Assembly: GCA_008932935.1 (NCBI GenBank)
Contig: WBXD01000008.1
Coordinates: forward strand, 1-32,097
DNA: 32,097 nucleotides
Direction of reading: 5' to 3'
Origin: Verrucomicrobiota bacterium
Lineage (GTDB): Bacteria > Verrucomicrobiota > Verrucomicrobiia > Verrucomicrobiales > Akkermansiaceae
Position numbers and translations under genes: made by a program. The notes beneath the pieces were generated by a model that saw nothing but the letters and a program-made list of their open reading frames with translations, ran no database searches and had not been told where the DNA came from. This document shows, piece by piece, positions 31,424 through 32,097 of this stretch. Numbering within the stretch: position 1 is the stretch's first letter; each line of letters starts with the position of its first letter.

Positions 31424-32097
31424 ATGCCATTGACCTTAATCGACACTCCGGAGGCGCTGGTAAGTTACCTCGCCGCCAGCCGCTTCGGCGATACCGCGCC
31501 GATTTGCGCGATAGATACCGAAGCGGACAGCCTGCATCGCCACCGCGAGTCGCTGTGCTTGGTGCAATTTGCCGCAGGCGAGGATTGCCTGCTCATTGAT
31601 CCGCTGGCCATCGACGATCTTTCCGCGCTGGGGCAGTTTCTCGAGCGGGCGGTGGTGTGGATGCACGGCGCCGACTACGACATGACCATGCTCAAGCGCG
31701 AGTTTGGCAGCTTGCCGGCCACCGTCTATGACACCCAGATCGGGGCCCGCTTGTTGGGCGTGCGCCGCTTCGGCTTGGGCGACTTGGTGCTGCACTATTT
31801 CGGCATTGAATTGGCCAAAGCCTACCAAAAGGCCGATTGGGGGAAGCGCCCGCTGACGCCAAAAATGGTCGATTACGCCTTGAACGATGTGCGTTACCTG
31901 CTGCCAATGGGCGACAAAATCGTCGCCGATCTCCGCGCCAAAGGCCGCTACGAGTGGTTTGAACAAAGTTGCCAGGCCGCCCGCAAAAAGGTGCTGGAAC
32001 GCGAGGAGGGGCGCGAGGACGTCTGGCGCATTCAAGGCTCCGGTAAGTTCGATCCCCGCACTCTCGCCTGCTTGCGTGCCCTCTGGTACTGGCGCGA
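31424..32097 (+). CDS. rnd: Ribonuclease D (3' partial)
   Basis: The first 224 codons of an RNase D-type 3'-5' exoribonuclease, running off the right edge. ATG 31424 gives MPLTLIDTPEALVSYL; a GTG at 31385 in the same frame is an alternative. The DEDDy exonuclease motifs are all visible: CAIDTEADSLHRHRESL (Asp and Glu of motif I), WMHGADYDMTMLKREFG (motif II), and VDYALNDVRYLLPM (motif III, Tyr and Asp). Between them are VYDTQIGARLLGVRRFGLGD and KADWGKRPLTPKM, typical of RNase D. The HRDC domain seems to start near GKFDPRTLACLRALWYWR at the end. The enzyme matures tRNA 3' ends and other small RNAs in the cytoplasm. Confidence 0.92.
   Translation, partial: MPLTLIDTPEALVSYLAASRFGDTAPICAIDTEADSLHRHRESLCLVQFAAGEDCLLIDPLAIDDLSALGQFLERAVVWMHGADYDMTMLKREFGSLPATVYDTQIGARLLGVRRFGLGDLVLHYFGIELAKAYQKADWGKRPLTPKMVDYALNDVRYLLPMGDKIVADLRAKGRYEWFEQSCQAARKKVLEREEGREDVWRIQGSGKFDPRTLACLRALWYWR

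Overview
This window looks like chromosomal DNA of a GC-rich Verrucomicrobiota bacterium, probably Verrucomicrobiae. The assignment rests on gene content and style, not on a marker-gene match. The signs are an autotransporter-type beta-strand repeat protein ending in a DGIPNLLKY-like tail, a secreted sulfatase and a secreted aldose epimerase, a split type II secretion-like cluster of the sort seen in this phylum, a carboxynorspermidine dehydrogenase, and many short interspersed repeats between genes. Few starts have a clear Shine-Dalgarno sequence.

Layout. At 2-2932 (+) is the 3' part of a large secreted beta-strand repeat protein. At 3089-3874 (+) is a MenH-like alpha/beta hydrolase whose stop overlaps the stop of convergent pheT. 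From 3.9 to 7.4 kb (-) are pheT and pheS, separated by a repeat-bearing spacer. At 7.7-8.4 kb (-) is an MgtC/SapB-family membrane protein, with a 46-bp near-perfect palindrome between it and pheS. At 8.7-10.7 kb (-) are a secreted aldose 1-epimerase and, upstream of it, a decayed sulfatase gene. At 11.0-12.05 kb (+) is recF. At 12.05-12.5 kb is a repeat island. At 12.5-13.7 kb (-) are a DUF1802-type gene, a small zinc-ribbon protein and rpsT (S20). At 13.8-16.1 kb (-) are an overlapping pair: a processive family-2 glycosyltransferase and an L,D-transpeptidase lipoprotein. At 16.4-18.1 kb (-) is a DEAD-box RNA helicase, and at 18.2 kb (-) tRNA-Arg(CCG), followed by a second repeat island.

The centrepiece is 18.8-27.6 kb (-), about nine genes read in the order gspG-H-I-J-K-L, a PilO/GspM-like gene, a PilP/GspC-like gene and a secretin. 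The first six are tightly packed, with overlaps or a 5-nt gap except before K-L, which also overlap. The last three are separated by 96-193 nt gaps that carry hairpins and interspersed repeats. The assembly ATPase, the inner-membrane GspF/PilC protein and the prepilin peptidase are not in the window and must be encoded elsewhere.

Divergent from this cluster, at 27.9-29.2 kb (+), is a carboxynorspermidine dehydrogenase. At 29.5-31.3 kb (+) is a large secreted protein of unknown function with a calcium-binding type-3-like motif. The 5' two thirds of an RNase D gene run off the right edge.

The most unusual signals are the several families of intergenic palindromic or periodic repeats, the heavily deleted sulfatase pseudogene, and the low-complexity architecture of the secretin. 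I found no CRISPR array, prophage or transposase.
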